A stretch of 64,000 nucleotides of DNA, taken from Myroides oncorhynchi (GTDB lineage Bacteria; Bacteroidota; Bacteroidia; Flavobacteriales; Flavobacteriaceae). The stretch covers positions 4,041,501 through 4,105,500 of the forward strand of contig NZ_JAJJMP010000001.1 of the NCBI RefSeq assembly GCF_020905415.1, read 5' to 3'. Position numbers and translations under genes: made by a program. The notes beneath the pieces are model-generated. The model made no database searches and was not told the origin of the DNA. It saw only the letters and a list, made by a program, of their open reading frames with translations. Positions 17,058-26,239 of this stretch are shown here, one piece after another. Positions within the stretch are counted from its first letter, which is position 1; every line of letters starts with the position of its first letter.

Positions 17058-17855
17058 ATGGAAGTATTTTTAACTGCTGATGCTATCGTAGCATTTATAA
17101 CATTGACTTTTCTAGAGATTGTACTAGGGATTGACAATGTTATCTTTATCTCAATCGTTACTGGTAAATTACCTGAAGAACAACGCAAAAAAGCAACCAA
17201 GCTAGGTTTATTCTTAGCTATGTTTATGCGTATTGGTTTATTATTTGGTGTTTCTTGGCTTATCGCTATGAAAAAACCTCTCTTTAGTATTAACTGGAGC
17301 TGGTTCTCAGCTGACTTTAACGGACAAGCACTTATACTACTTGCTGGAGGGATATTTCTTATCTATAAATCAACCAAAGAAATACACGAAAAGGTAGGCC
17401 ATGTACATGACAATCATCCTATAGATGAGGCTCCGAATGCAAAGAAGATAGCAGCTAAATCATTTGGTAACATCCTGATGCAGATCTTAATGATCGATAT
17501 TATCTTCTCTGTAGATAGTATACTAACTGCAGTAGGAATGACCAACGGTATAAATGGTGCGTTACCTATTATGATAGCTGCAGTGATTGTATCTGTGGGA
17601 GTAATGATGATATTCGCTGTACCAGTGGGGAATTTTGTCAATAAAAACCCTTCAATACAAATCCTTGCTCTTTCATTCCTAATCCTTATTGGATTTATGT
17701 TAACAACTGAGAGTATGCATATCTCTCATGCTGTACTGGCTGGACAAGAAATAGGTGCAGTACCCAAAGGGTATCTATACTTTGCTATAGCATTCTCTTT
17801 GGCTGTAGAGTTTATTAATATGAAATTACGTAAAAAGAGTAGTCCTTCTACTTAA
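17058..17855 (+). CDS. TerC family integral membrane protein
   Basis: A 265-aa protein with about seven membrane segments and the TerC hallmarks: ALTF-LEIVLGIDNVIFISIVTGKLP at the N terminus and MIDIIFSVDSILTAVGM in the centre, each with a conserved intramembrane Asp. TerC/Alx proteins take part in tellurite resistance or, as now understood for several members, manganese export and metalation of secreted proteins. A His-rich loop (HVHDNH) near residue 117 could bind metal. Last gene of the murQ-led run, 21 bases after the lipoprotein gene. Confidence 0.88.
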   Translation: MEVFLTADAIVAFITLTFLEIVLGIDNVIFISIVTGKLPEEQRKKATKLGLFLAMFMRIGLLFGVSWLIAMKKPLFSINWSWFSADFNGQALILLAGGIFLIYKSTKEIHEKVGHVHDNHPIDEAPNAKKIAAKSFGNILMQILMIDIIFSVDSILTAVGMTNGINGALPIMIAAVIVSVGVMMIFAVPVGNFVNKNPSIQILALSFLILIGFMLTTESMHISHAVLAGQEIGAVPKGYLYFAIAFSLAVEFINMKLRKKSSPST

Positions 17856-17877
17856 GTCTACATTTTGAATAAAACAA

Positions 17878-17903
17878 CAAATCCCTTCTAATAGAGGGAT
17901 TTG
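17878..17903. terminator. Terminator between terC and the TrmH-type gene
   Basis: Stem CAAATCCCT/AGGGATTTG with an 8-base loop, in an AT-rich setting between converging genes. Confidence 0.7.
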
Positions 17904-17934
17904 TTATTTTATCGAATCTATAATATTACATAAA

Positions 17935-18618
17935 TTAGACTTGTTTAGATTCTAAATATCGTTCAGTAACAAAATCGATATCTGTAATTGACTTTCTAGC
18001 CCAGTCTATTCTCTTCTCAAGTAATTGCTCTTTAGTTAACTTCCATGCTATATCCGAATTACGTACACGACTAGTTAAGTTCTGAATAATAATAGCAGCT
18101 GATACAGATATATTCAAACTCTCTGTAAAACCCACCATCGGTATCTTTATATAAGCATCAGCCTGTTCGATTATCTCAGGAGATAACCCACTTTTCTCTG
18201 TACCAAAAAATATAGCTGATGGTTTACTAATGTCAAAGTCTTCTAAGTGATTAGCTTCCACATGAGGAGTAGTCGCTACTATTTGATAGCCTTTGCTTCG
18301 AATATCTTCTAATGCTGTAGGTATAGAACTATATCTATGAATATCTACCCACTTCTCTGCTCCTAAAGCAATCTCTTTATCTATACGTTTACCAAACTTT
18401 TGTTCAATAACACATAAATCCTGTACCCCAAAAACCTCACAACTACGCATCACAGCACTTGTATTATGTAATTGGTATACATCTTCAGCTACAATACTAA
18501 AATGCTTGGTACGCTTATCCAAAACTTCTTTAAAGCGCTCTACCCTATTCTCCGTCAAAAATGATTCTAAGTATTCTAAATATTCAACGTCTTGAAATAG
18601 TTCTTTTGAAATATTCAT
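17935..18618 (-). CDS. TrmH (SpoU) family tRNA/rRNA 2'-O-methyltransferase
   Basis: A SPOUT-fold enzyme that methylates ribose 2'-OH with SAM. The order of motifs matches tRNA Gm18 methyltransferase (TrmH): VYQLHNTSAVMRSCEVFGV, then AIFFGTEKSGLSPEII and SLNISVSAAIIIQNL for SAM binding in the trefoil knot. Residue 227 ends ...RYLESKQV. I start at the ATG giving MNISKELFQD; the frame extends upstream to 18666, but that part lies before the predicted -7 box. The exact target nucleotide is inferred, not proven. Confidence 0.85.
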   Translation of the reverse strand: MNISKELFQDVEYLEYLESFLTENRVERFKEVLDKRTKHFSIVAEDVYQLHNTSAVMRSCEVFGVQDLCVIEQKFGKRIDKEIALGAEKWVDIHRYSSIPTALEDIRSKGYQIVATTPHVEANHLEDFDISKPSAIFFGTEKSGLSPEIIEQADAYIKIPMVGFTESLNISVSAAIIIQNLTSRVRNSDIAWKLTKEQLLEKRIDWARKSITDIDFVTERYLESKQV

Positions 18619-18644
18619 TATTATATTTATTTTTAAGACAAATG

Positions 18645-18652
18645 CAAAGGTA
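18645..18652 (-). promoter_or_regulatory. Putative -7 box of the TrmH-type gene
   Basis: Reads TACCTTTG on the minus strand, about 27 bases before the chosen start at 18618. Confidence 0.4.
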
Positions 18653-18660
18653 AGAATATT

Positions 18661-19353
18661 ATGCAAAAAAAATTAGTAGTACTTTCTGGTGCTGGAATGA
18701 GTGCAGAAAGTGGAATCAAGACATTTAGAGATGCTGATGGACTCTGGGAAGGACACGATGTAATGGCTGTTGCTTCCCCTGAAGGATGGAAAAAAAATAA
18801 AGAACTTGTTTTAAAATTCTACAATGACAGAAGAAAACAATTAATGGACTGTAAGCCAAATCAAGCACATATACTCCTAACCAACTTAGAGGAATATTAT
18901 GATGTTACTATCATAACACAAAATGTTGATGATTTACACGAACGTGCTGGATCTACGAACGTACTACATCTACATGGCGAACTACTAAAAGTACGTAGTG
19001 AACAAAATGAAGAACTAGTTTATCCTTGGATGAAAGACCTACTTGATAGTGATTGTAATGAACTAGGACATACATTGCGTCCACATATTGTCTGGTTTGG
19101 AGAGATGGTTCCAATTCTAGAAAATGCAATACCTTTAGTAGAAGGGGCCGATATCATTATAATCATAGGTACCTCAATGCAAGTTTATCCTGCAGCTTCA
19201 CTAATATCTTATGCTAAATCAAATGCACTAGCATACTACATAGATACCAACCCTGCTATAATTAAAGAAACACCTTGTAGAGTCAATATAATTAAAGAAA
19301 AAGCAACTACAGGTTTAGAACTCATAATGGATGAGTTAAAAAAAATTAACTAA
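18661..19353 (+). CDS. Sirtuin-type NAD-dependent protein deacylase
   Basis: Removes acyl groups from lysines with NAD. Rossmann motifs are VVLSGAGMSAESGIKTFRD, TQNVDDLHERAG, the catalytic His in LHLHGE, PHIVWFGE and IIIIGTSMQVYPA. The segment FYNDRR contains the Y-x-x-R pair that in SIRT5/CobB-type (class III) sirtuins recognises succinyl and malonyl lysine, so desuccinylase activity is likely. The zinc-binding Cys tetrad usual between LHGE and the FGE motif is missing: only one Cys is present (DSDC). This occurs in some bacterial sirtuins. Length 230 aa, divergent from the TrmH-type gene. Confidence 0.9.
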   Translation: MQKKLVVLSGAGMSAESGIKTFRDADGLWEGHDVMAVASPEGWKKNKELVLKFYNDRRKQLMDCKPNQAHILLTNLEEYYDVTIITQNVDDLHERAGSTNVLHLHGELLKVRSEQNEELVYPWMKDLLDSDCNELGHTLRPHIVWFGEMVPILENAIPLVEGADIIIIIGTSMQVYPAASLISYAKSNALAYYIDTNPAIIKETPCRVNIIKEKATTGLELIMDELKKIN

Positions 19354-19407
19354 AAGATATGATATCTTAAAAATAATACTACATTAGACTTCTAAACTAT
19401 TCAATTT

Positions 19408-19827
19408 ATGAAAAAACTAATTTTATTATTTTTAGCAACAGCTACTTTAAGCGCAGTAGGTTGTTCTAGTGATGATGGAGGTTCTAAAGACCTAAGACCT
19501 GAAGGATATCCTGAACAAATAAATTCGGTAGATCTAACAGATAAAAAGATAGGTGATGATGTTGTGCTAACTGGTAAAGGTTTTGACAAAACCAAACTAG
19601 GTGAATATCAAATAACATTTGTTAAAAAACTTCCTACAAAATCATCAGTAACAATTCAGCCTAGAGCACCTAAACCGGGTGTGTCTGATGGAAATGTAGA
19701 AGCTATTATTAGAAATATTGAGGATACAAAACTTATTTTTACAATACCAGCTGAAGCCGGCACAGGAGATGTAAGATTTGTATATAAAAAATATGAAACC
19801 CCAATAGGAAATTATCAAGCTAAATAA
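19408..19827 (+). CDS. Lipoprotein with IPT/TIG-like domain
   Basis: A 139-aa lipoprotein (AVGC at about residues 16-19 followed by SSDDGG, an acidic stretch like the lipoprotein export signal of Bacteroidota that favours the cell surface). The rest looks like one Ig-like IPT/TIG domain: INSVDLTDKKIGDDVVLTGKGFDKTKLGEYQITF ... KLIFTIPAEAGTGDVRFVYK. Single gene with its own terminator. Function unknown. Confidence 0.65.
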   Translation: MKKLILLFLATATLSAVGCSSDDGGSKDLRPEGYPEQINSVDLTDKKIGDDVVLTGKGFDKTKLGEYQITFVKKLPTKSSVTIQPRAPKPGVSDGNVEAIIRNIEDTKLIFTIPAEAGTGDVRFVYKKYETPIGNYQAK

Positions 19828-19848
19828 TAGCAATATCCATATAAGGAG

Positions 19849-19882
19849 AAAGCCTCTAGACAATGTCTAGAGGCTTTTTTTA
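19849..19882 (+). terminator. Terminator of the TIG-like lipoprotein gene
   Basis: Stem AAAGCCTCTAGAC/GTCTAGAGGCTTT with a 3-base loop and a run of seven Ts. Confidence 0.85.
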
Positions 19883-19914
19883 TAACTCCTACTACTCTAT
19901 AAGTTATTTTTTTA

Positions 19915-22900
19915 TTATTTAGTAAAATAAATCACTGCTTTATAAGTACCTGCAGGGATAGTTGTGTAAATATCTCCAGTACCTAAAGTGAAATCAAGAA
20001 GACCACTTCTATTATTATACTTAATATCAGTAACACTTACAGCTACTAATTTACCATCGGCAGTATACAATTTAATATCAAACACATTAATATCAGCTCT
20101 ACCAAGTGTATCAGGAGCCTCAACTCCTACTATTTCAGCATCATTAGGGCTTACAACTGCCTTACTAGAGAAAGTACTAACTACTTTATTTCCAAACTTA
20201 ATATTTGTTTCAGAAACAGCCTCTGTAATATCATAAGCTACAGCACTTTTAAGTTCTGTTTTAAATTCCTCTTTAGTAAGTATCTCTTTAATTGTATTTG
20301 TTAAGTCAAGAACTTTTTTAACCTTAGCTCCATTCTCTTCAACTATCGTATAAAGCACATCTCCTTTTGTAGGGTCAACTTTACCATAATAAACATTACC
20401 TCCTTTTATTAAATACTCATTAAGAATATTATTAAATGCATCACCACTTCTATTGATAATATCACCTAAATTATTAGTAACGTCAGAAAGAACATCAATT
20501 ACAATACCATCTGATTCTGGCATTTCTTTTTTGTAATCTTTACCAGGATTAGCTTTTAACCAAACTGCAATCTTAGCTTCACTAAAATAAATGTACTTAA
20601 GGTTAATGTCATTGCCTTTACTATCCTTTCCAGGCACAATTCTAACAAATGTATCTGTCTCTTGAGCGCTTAAATCAAACTCTTGCTTAACTCCTTTGTC
20701 ATCAACAAATACAAGAATTAATTTTCCATTTCTTTCCTCAACTGAAACAGCTCCTTTAGTTTTTTCAATAACCTCAGTTACATACTTAATGTTGTCTCCT
20801 TCGTTGATAATCTCTTGAAAATTCTGAGATACAGCTCCTACTACGTCAATAAGCTTACCATCGGCTGGCAACATCGCTGTTTTGTAGTCCTTACCTTTAT
20901 TTACAGGGTCTTTTCTCCAAGTGTTTATCGCTTCCTCACTAAAGTAAACATATCCAACAACTTTTTCAACATCAACATTGTTTACTTTAACTGTTTTCTT
21001 AACTTCTTTTATGTAAGTCTCTGTTTCTTGTGCGCTTAAATCAAACTCTTGTTTAACTCCTTTATCATCAACAAATACAAGAACTAATTTTCCATTTCTT
21101 TCCTCAACTGAAACAGCTCCTTTAGTTTTTTCAATGACCTCAGTTACATACTTAATGTTGTCCCCTTCGTTGATAATCTCTTGGAAATTCTGAGATACAG
21201 CTCCTACTACATCAATAAGCTTACCATCGGCTGGCAACATCGCTGTTTTGTAGTCCTTACCTTTATTTACAGGATTTTTTCTCCATGTGTTTATCGCTTC
21301 CTCACTAAAGTAAACATATCCAACAACTTTTTCAACATCAACATTGTTTACTTTAACTGTTTTCTTAACTTCTTTTATGTAAGTCTCTGTTTCTTGTGCG
21401 CTTAAATCAAACTCTTGTTTAACTCCTTTATCATCAACAAATACAAGAACTAATTTTCCATTTCTTTCCTCAACTGAAACAGCTCCTTTAGTTTTTTCAA
21501 TGACCTCAGTTACATACTTAATGTTGTCCCCTTCGTTGATAATCTCTTGGAAATTCTGAGATACAGCTCCTACTACATCAATAAGCTTACCATCGGCTGG
21601 CAACATCGCTGTTTTGTAGTCCTTACCTTTATTTACAGGATTTTTTCTCCATGTGTTTATCGCTTCCTCACTAAAGTAAACATATCCAACAACTTTTTCA
21701 ACATCAACATTGTTTACTTTAACTGTTTTCTTAACTTCTTTTATGTAAGTCTCTGTTTCAACTACACTAATATCAAAAATCTGTTCTTTGCCATCTTTGT
21801 CTTTATAAACTAATATAGTTTTACCATTTTCATCTATTTTAACACTAATGTTTCCTCCTGTCTTATTAACAATATTAGTAATCAACTCTTTATTACCACC
21901 ATTATTAATAATCTCTTCAAAACTATTAGACACAGTACCAACTACATCGATTGAAGTACCTAAATTATCAGGCATCTGATCTTTGTAAAGATCTGCAAAT
22001 CTACTATTAGCTTTTTGCCAAGTTGTGATTACATCTTCACTAAAATAAATATAACCAGTAACTTTACCAGAAGTTTTGTCTTTTACTTCTCTAACAAAAG
22101 TATCTACTGCTAAAACACTTAAATCAAATATTTGTTCTTTATTATTTTCATCTTTATAAACAAGAACTGTCTTACCATCTACTACTTTAACAGTTACATT
22201 ACCTTTACTTTCATTGATAACATTGGTAATAAATTTCTTGTTCTCCTCTTTATTGATGATCTCTTCAAAACTATTAGATACAGTACCAACTACATCTATT
22301 GAAGTACCTAAATTATCTGGCATCTGATCTTTGTAAAGATCTGCAAATCTGCTATTAGCTTTTTGCCAAGTTGTGATTACATCTTCACTAAAATAAATGT
22401 AACCAGTAACTTTACCAGAGGTTTTGTCTTTCACTTCTCTAATAAAAGTGTCTACAGATAAAACACTTAAATCAAATATTTGTTCTTTATTATTTTCATC
22501 TTTATAAACAAGAACTGTCTTACCATCTACTACTTTAACCGTTACATTACCTTTACTTTCATTAATAACGTTGGTAATAAATTTCTTGTTCTCCTCTTTA
22601 TTGATGATCTCTTCAAAACTATTAGATACAGTACCAACTACATCAATTGAAGTACCTGGCACATCCGCTGGCATCATCGTTTTATATCGACCTGCAATAT
22701 CTGGATTAGCTTTTTGCCAAGTAGTAATCGCTTCTTCACTAAAATATCTATAACCTGTTACTTTTTTAGAAGTAGCATCTTTAACCTCAATAATAAAAGT
22801 ATCAACCTCTTGAGAACTCAAATCGATAACTTGTTCATTACCGTCTTTATCTTTATATACTAAGACAGTTTTACCATTTACCACTTTAACAGTTACATTA

Positions 22901-24384
22901 CCTTTGCTTTCATTGATAACATTAGTAATGTATTTCTTGTTCTCTTCCTTGTTAATTATTTCTTCAAAATTATTAGATACAGCACCCACAACATCCATTT
23001 TGAATCCTAAATCATCAGGCATTTGTGTCTGATAAAGAGGAGCCATTAATGCGTTTTCTTTAATCCATTTTGCTATTGCATCTTCATTAAAGTAAACATA
23101 TCCTGTAGTAACCTTTTTGTCATTTTTAATCTCTCTAGAAAAAGTAACAATCTCCATTGAAGATAAATCTAATTTTACCTCATTTCCTTTGTCATCACGA
23201 TAAACTAAGTATGTCTTACCATTCTCAGTTTTCACAGTTACATTTCCTTTTGTTTCTTGAATAATTTTTGTAATATATTCACTATTATTCTCAACAATTT
23301 CTTTAAAGTTATTTGAGATAGCACCAATTACATCAAGAAAAGTACCATCCTCATTTTTCATATCAGTTTTATAACTATTTGCCTGACCAGGATGAGCTTT
23401 AATCCACTTACTAATTTGAGCTTCATTAAAGTGAATGTATCCCATAATTTTAGTCTTACCAGCTTCTTCCTTGGTTATAGTTCTAACAAAAGTTTCTGTT
23501 TCTAGTTGACTTAAATCTATTTTAATTTCATTGCCCTTATCATCTTTATAAATCAAATAGATACGGTCTCCTTCAGTTTTGATACTAACATTATTTTTAA
23601 TATTAGTAATGTAGTTCTCAAAGAATTCTTTTTTACTGTTTAAAATTTCTTCAAGATTATTTGTAACATCTCCAACAATATCTAATAAGACACCGTCTTT
23701 TTTCTTCATGTTTTTAACATAATTCTGAGCATCAGTAGGATTTTCCTTTTGCCAAATCTTAATTGCTTCTTCACTGAAATACAAATATCCTGTAGTCTTT
23801 TTATTAGCGTCTTTAACAACTCTAATGAAAGTATTTGTTTCTGCCTTGCGAATAGCATTAGTTAAGTCTATAGGTGATGATTTAACAACCTTACCATTAG
23901 CATCCTTAACTAAGGTATAAAACTCTTCTTTGGTAAAATCATATAATACAACTGAAGATCCTTTCAATGCATTATCGCCTCCTTCGTTGACAATAATATT
24001 AATAATCTCAGTAATATTCTTAACTGAATCAGATGTAGAGTCTTTAATTAGTTTAATCACCTCAGCAGTTGAACTAATTTTATCCCATCCTAATCCATTC
24101 CAGTAATAAAACCCTTCTGATTTTCCTTCTGAAGTAGGGTCAAGAGTTGGATTAATATTATATACAATTAATCCTTTTAAACTAGCATCTCCTACAGTTC
24201 CTTTAATAGGAGCTAATTGAGTTTTTGCCGTCAGTGCAACTCGAGGTAGTAAAACCCCTTTGTCATCAGCCTTAATATCTAAAGCAGATCCCACTGTTGG
24301 CTTATTTGTACCAATCCCCACTTGAGCATATCCGAAATAAGACATTGCAAATAAGGCAGCACATGTTATTATATATTTTTTCAT
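19915..24384 (-). CDS. Very large secreted repeat protein of the VGIGT/LLPRV type (1489 aa)
   Basis: A Sec signal peptide ending near YAQ is followed by an N-terminal module VGIGTNKP...ALDIKADDKGVLLPRVALT and GFYYWNGLGWDKI (to about residue 110). A spacer comes next, then ten tandem repeats of about 112-122 aa from about residue 180 to 1340. The repeat consensus is TxxREVKD...GYxYFSEEAIxxWxK...YKxxMP..G..IDVVGxVSxNFxEIIN...YVTxVIxxxKGxVxVxxxNGKxxLVYKDxxGxEQxFDLS. The end is a C-terminal module finishing FTLGTGDIYTTIPAGTYKAVIYFTK. Two sets of repeats are nearly identical in DNA. There is no lipobox and no recognisable T9SS C-terminal domain. A stem-loop separates it from the 579-aa paralogue upstream. 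Likely a surface stalk or adhesin; function unknown. Confidence 0.85.
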   Translation of the reverse strand: MKKYIITCAALFAMSYFGYAQVGIGTNKPTVGSALDIKADDKGVLLPRVALTAKTQLAPIKGTVGDASLKGLIVYNINPTLDPTSEGKSEGFYYWNGLGWDKISSTAEVIKLIKDSTSDSVKNITEIINIIVNEGGDNALKGSSVVLYDFTKEEFYTLVKDANGKVVKSSPIDLTNAIRKAETNTFIRVVKDANKKTTGYLYFSEEAIKIWQKENPTDAQNYVKNMKKKDGVLLDIVGDVTNNLEEILNSKKEFFENYITNIKNNVSIKTEGDRIYLIYKDDKGNEIKIDLSQLETETFVRTITKEEAGKTKIMGYIHFNEAQISKWIKAHPGQANSYKTDMKNEDGTFLDVIGAISNNFKEIVENNSEYITKIIQETKGNVTVKTENGKTYLVYRDDKGNEVKLDLSSMEIVTFSREIKNDKKVTTGYVYFNEDAIAKWIKENALMAPLYQTQMPDDLGFKMDVVGAVSNNFEEIINKEENKKYITNVINESKGNVTVKVVNGKTVLVYKDKDGNEQVIDLSSQEVDTFIIEVKDATSKKVTGYRYFSEEAITTWQKANPDIAGRYKTMMPADVPGTSIDVVGTVSNSFEEIINKEENKKFITNVINESKGNVTVKVVDGKTVLVYKDENNKEQIFDLSVLSVDTFIREVKDKTSGKVTGYIYFSEDVITTWQKANSRFADLYKDQMPDNLGTSIDVVGTVSNSFEEIINKEENKKFITNVINESKGNVTVKVVDGKTVLVYKDENNKEQIFDLSVLAVDTFVREVKDKTSGKVTGYIYFSEDVITTWQKANSRFADLYKDQMPDNLGTSIDVVGTVSNSFEEIINNGGNKELITNIVNKTGGNISVKIDENGKTILVYKDKDGKEQIFDISVVETETYIKEVKKTVKVNNVDVEKVVGYVYFSEEAINTWRKNPVNKGKDYKTAMLPADGKLIDVVGAVSQNFQEIINEGDNIKYVTEVIEKTKGAVSVEERNGKLVLVFVDDKGVKQEFDLSAQETETYIKEVKKTVKVNNVDVEKVVGYVYFSEEAINTWRKNPVNKGKDYKTAMLPADGKLIDVVGAVSQNFQEIINEGDNIKYVTEVIEKTKGAVSVEERNGKLVLVFVDDKGVKQEFDLSAQETETYIKEVKKTVKVNNVDVEKVVGYVYFSEEAINTWRKDPVNKGKDYKTAMLPADGKLIDVVGAVSQNFQEIINEGDNIKYVTEVIEKTKGAVSVEERNGKLILVFVDDKGVKQEFDLSAQETDTFVRIVPGKDSKGNDINLKYIYFSEAKIAVWLKANPGKDYKKEMPESDGIVIDVLSDVTNNLGDIINRSGDAFNNILNEYLIKGGNVYYGKVDPTKGDVLYTIVEENGAKVKKVLDLTNTIKEILTKEEFKTELKSAVAYDITEAVSETNIKFGNKVVSTFSSKAVVSPNDAEIVGVEAPDTLGRADINVFDIKLYTADGKLVAVSVTDIKYNNRSGLLDFTLGTGDIYTTIPAGTYKAVIYFTK
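20653..21750 (-). repeat. Three near-identical 366-bp tandem repeats (122 codons each)
   Basis: Within the 1489-aa gene, the blocks starting at about 20653, 21019 and 21385 are the same except for scattered single-base differences. The period is exactly 366 bp, as shown by identical landmarks such as the CCATCGGCTGGCAACATCGC stretch spaced by 366. Unit length is a multiple of three, so gain or loss of a unit keeps the frame. Confidence 0.9.
21757..22805 (-). repeat. Three 348-351-bp tandem repeats (116-117 codons each)
   Basis: A second set of related repeats in the same gene. The landmark CAGTACCAACTACAT recurs at 21933, 22281 and 22629, exactly 348 bp apart. The first two units in this interval are almost identical and the third diverges in its middle. 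Confidence 0.85.
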
Positions 24385-24437
24385 AGTCTAATTTTTAAGT
24401 AAAAATTTACACTTTTCCTTTTAGGATAATTTTAAAG

Positions 24438-24471
24438 TACTGTCTAAAGTTTTATTAAACTCTAGACAGTA
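24438..24471 (-). terminator. Intergenic stem-loop between the 579-aa and 1489-aa genes
   Basis: TACTGTCTAAAGTTT pairs with AAACTCTAGACAGTA apart from one mismatch. On the minus strand the tail is CTTTAAAATTAT, only partly T-rich, so it may attenuate rather than stop transcription into the 1489-aa gene. Confidence 0.6.
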
Positions 24472-24482
24472 TCTTTTTACAT

Positions 24483-26222
24483 TTATTGAGCTGTATATTC
24501 AAATACAACCTCATAATCACCTCCTAGAATAGGTGTATAAACATTTCCATTACCTAAAGCGAAAGTAAATCCTCTATCACCATTTTTAACTACTTCTGTA
24601 ACAGAATCAGCCACAACACCACTAGCGTTTAAAACAGTCACTTTTAATACTTTATCTAGCTTCAAGCTATTTTTAGCTTCTAACTTACCGTCCTTATCTA
24701 AATTATAAGGATTAATACTTACTACTGTAGCAGTGCTAGTCTCTGTTGCTTTAAACTCGCTATCATAAGCCCCAGATATCTTTAATGATCTTACTGCTTT
24801 ATAAATTTCTTTACCATTAATAAATTGTTTTGTAGAAGCATCTGAAGCAGTTAAAACATCAACTTTAATCAAATTATTAATCGTTTTAATTACCTCTGGA
24901 TTATTAGTAATGTTAGTGATAATATCTTGAGAGATATCAATCTCTTTTTTCACTTTATTCTCATCCATTGTATATAAAACCTGTTTTTCATCTACCCCTG
25001 GAGTACCTGTTGACATGTAACCAAAATAAACGTTTCCGCCATTAGTGTTATAGTTGTTTACTACTTTGAATAATTCCTTTTTCAAGTTCTCATTATTAGT
25101 AACAGAAGTAATAACATCAGCAGTTAAGTTTATATAATTTTTAGCCCCTGTTAACTCGCTAATATATTCATAAACGATAGTCCCTTTGTCTGTAACAGCT
25201 CCTTTTACATCAGCATCTACAGCTGCTACTGGAGCAGTTCCGTCAACATTTTTCCATACTTGAACTTTTGTTACAGTTTCCAATGTATTAAACAAAACTT
25301 CTTCTTTTGCTCCATCTTTATTGATAATGAACTTTTTATTTACAGCATCAAGAGTCAAACCTCCATCAGTTTTTGAAATAAATTCTTGTAAGGTAGTAGA
25401 GTTATCATTAATTAATTTAGAGAAGTCATTAGACACCGCTCCTACTACATCCACCTTAATACCTCCATCTGCTAGACTCATGTTCGTCTTAGGATCTTTT
25501 CCTTTATTTGCATCTGCTGCAACCCAATCACGAACAGCTTTCTCTCCAAAGTAAACATACAATTTAACCAATTTAGGATCAGCTGTATAAACTCCTGCAG
25601 CATCTGTTGCCATAATAAATGTCTCAGTTTCTGCTCCTTGAACTAATTCACCAAAAGAAATAACTTGTTTAGTATAAGTTACTAATCCTGTAGCGGCATC
25701 TTTTGTTGGAATCAAATACTGTAATTCACCTTTTGCTGGATTTGAACCAGGACCTGTCTCTGGTTTAAATACAACCATAAAAGATTTATCAGTGTCTCCA
25801 GGTTTAGTTCCTCCGTCGATAATATTATCAATTTTAGTATTGATATCTGTTATCTTAGTATTGAACTCATTTGTAACATTAGTAATAGCAGTATCTAATT
25901 GAGTTTGAGAAGTAATTAATTCCCATTTTTTAGATACTTCTGACCAATAATGAAACCCTACTTTTATCTCGTCAACTCCAGTAGCAGCTGCTTTAGGTGT
26001 GTTATTATAAACTAACACTCCTTCTACTGCTGTTCCCTCTAACCCAAAAGTTTTTAAGTCTCCAATCGCTAAACGAGGAATTAAAACCCCTTTCTTATCA
26101 GCTTGTATTTCTAAAGCTGCTGCTGGGTTTACTTTTTTAACTCCAATACCTACACCTGGTTTTTGTGCAAAAGCTCCAACACTTAATGTTAAAACTAATA
26201 ATGTAATTATATTTTTTTTCAT
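24483..26222 (-). CDS. Secreted VGIGT/LLPRV-type surface protein (579 aa)
   Basis: Signal peptide to about GAFA, then PGVGIGVKKVNPAAALEIQADKKGVLIPRLAI, a GFHYWSEVSKKWELI segment (about 85-95), a coiled-coil-like stretch (QLDTAITNVTNEFNTKITDINTKIDNII, about 108-135), one YVYFGEKAVRDW...IKVDVVGAVSNDFSKLIND repeat, a GGNVYFGYM...QVLYTMDENKVKKEIDIS module, and the closing FALGNGNVYTPILGGDYEVVFEYTAQ. It shares all modules with the 1489-, 580- and 855-aa proteins. Its central part is almost identical to the 580-aa neighbour, while both ends differ. Second gene of a three-gene run, 17 bases after the 580-aa gene. Confidence 0.82.
   Translation of the reverse strand: MKKNIITLLVLTLSVGAFAQKPGVGIGVKKVNPAAALEIQADKKGVLIPRLAIGDLKTFGLEGTAVEGVLVYNNTPKAAATGVDEIKVGFHYWSEVSKKWELITSQTQLDTAITNVTNEFNTKITDINTKIDNIIDGGTKPGDTDKSFMVVFKPETGPGSNPAKGELQYLIPTKDAATGLVTYTKQVISFGELVQGAETETFIMATDAAGVYTADPKLVKLYVYFGEKAVRDWVAADANKGKDPKTNMSLADGGIKVDVVGAVSNDFSKLINDNSTTLQEFISKTDGGLTLDAVNKKFIINKDGAKEEVLFNTLETVTKVQVWKNVDGTAPVAAVDADVKGAVTDKGTIVYEYISELTGAKNYINLTADVITSVTNNENLKKELFKVVNNYNTNGGNVYFGYMSTGTPGVDEKQVLYTMDENKVKKEIDISQDIITNITNNPEVIKTINNLIKVDVLTASDASTKQFINGKEIYKAVRSLKISGAYDSEFKATETSTATVVSINPYNLDKDGKLEAKNSLKLDKVLKVTVLNASGVVADSVTEVVKNGDRGFTFALGNGNVYTPILGGDYEVVFEYTAQ
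24856..25928 (-). repeat. Duplicated central segment shared by two paralogues, copy 1
   Basis: About 1073 bp that match 26601-27674 almost base for base with a few short changes, whereas the flanking gene ends are clearly diverged. This implies recent duplication or gene conversion limited to the middle. Confidence 0.85.
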
Positions 26223-26239
26223 GATTTCGATTTAAAAAA

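Noticed and set aside
16736..17200. Minus-strand open frame of 154 codons
   Set aside because: It lies opposite the lipoprotein and terC genes, which have clear family motifs; the antisense product has none.
20815..21813. Three similar plus-strand open frames of about 74-88 codons spaced by 366 bp
   Set aside because: They are antisense shadows of the tandem repeats in the 1489-aa gene; their periodicity only reflects the repeat unit.
20653..22805. Regularly spaced repeats that could suggest a CRISPR array
   Set aside because: Units are 348-366 bp, coding and in frame, with no short repeat/unique spacer pattern and no cas genes.
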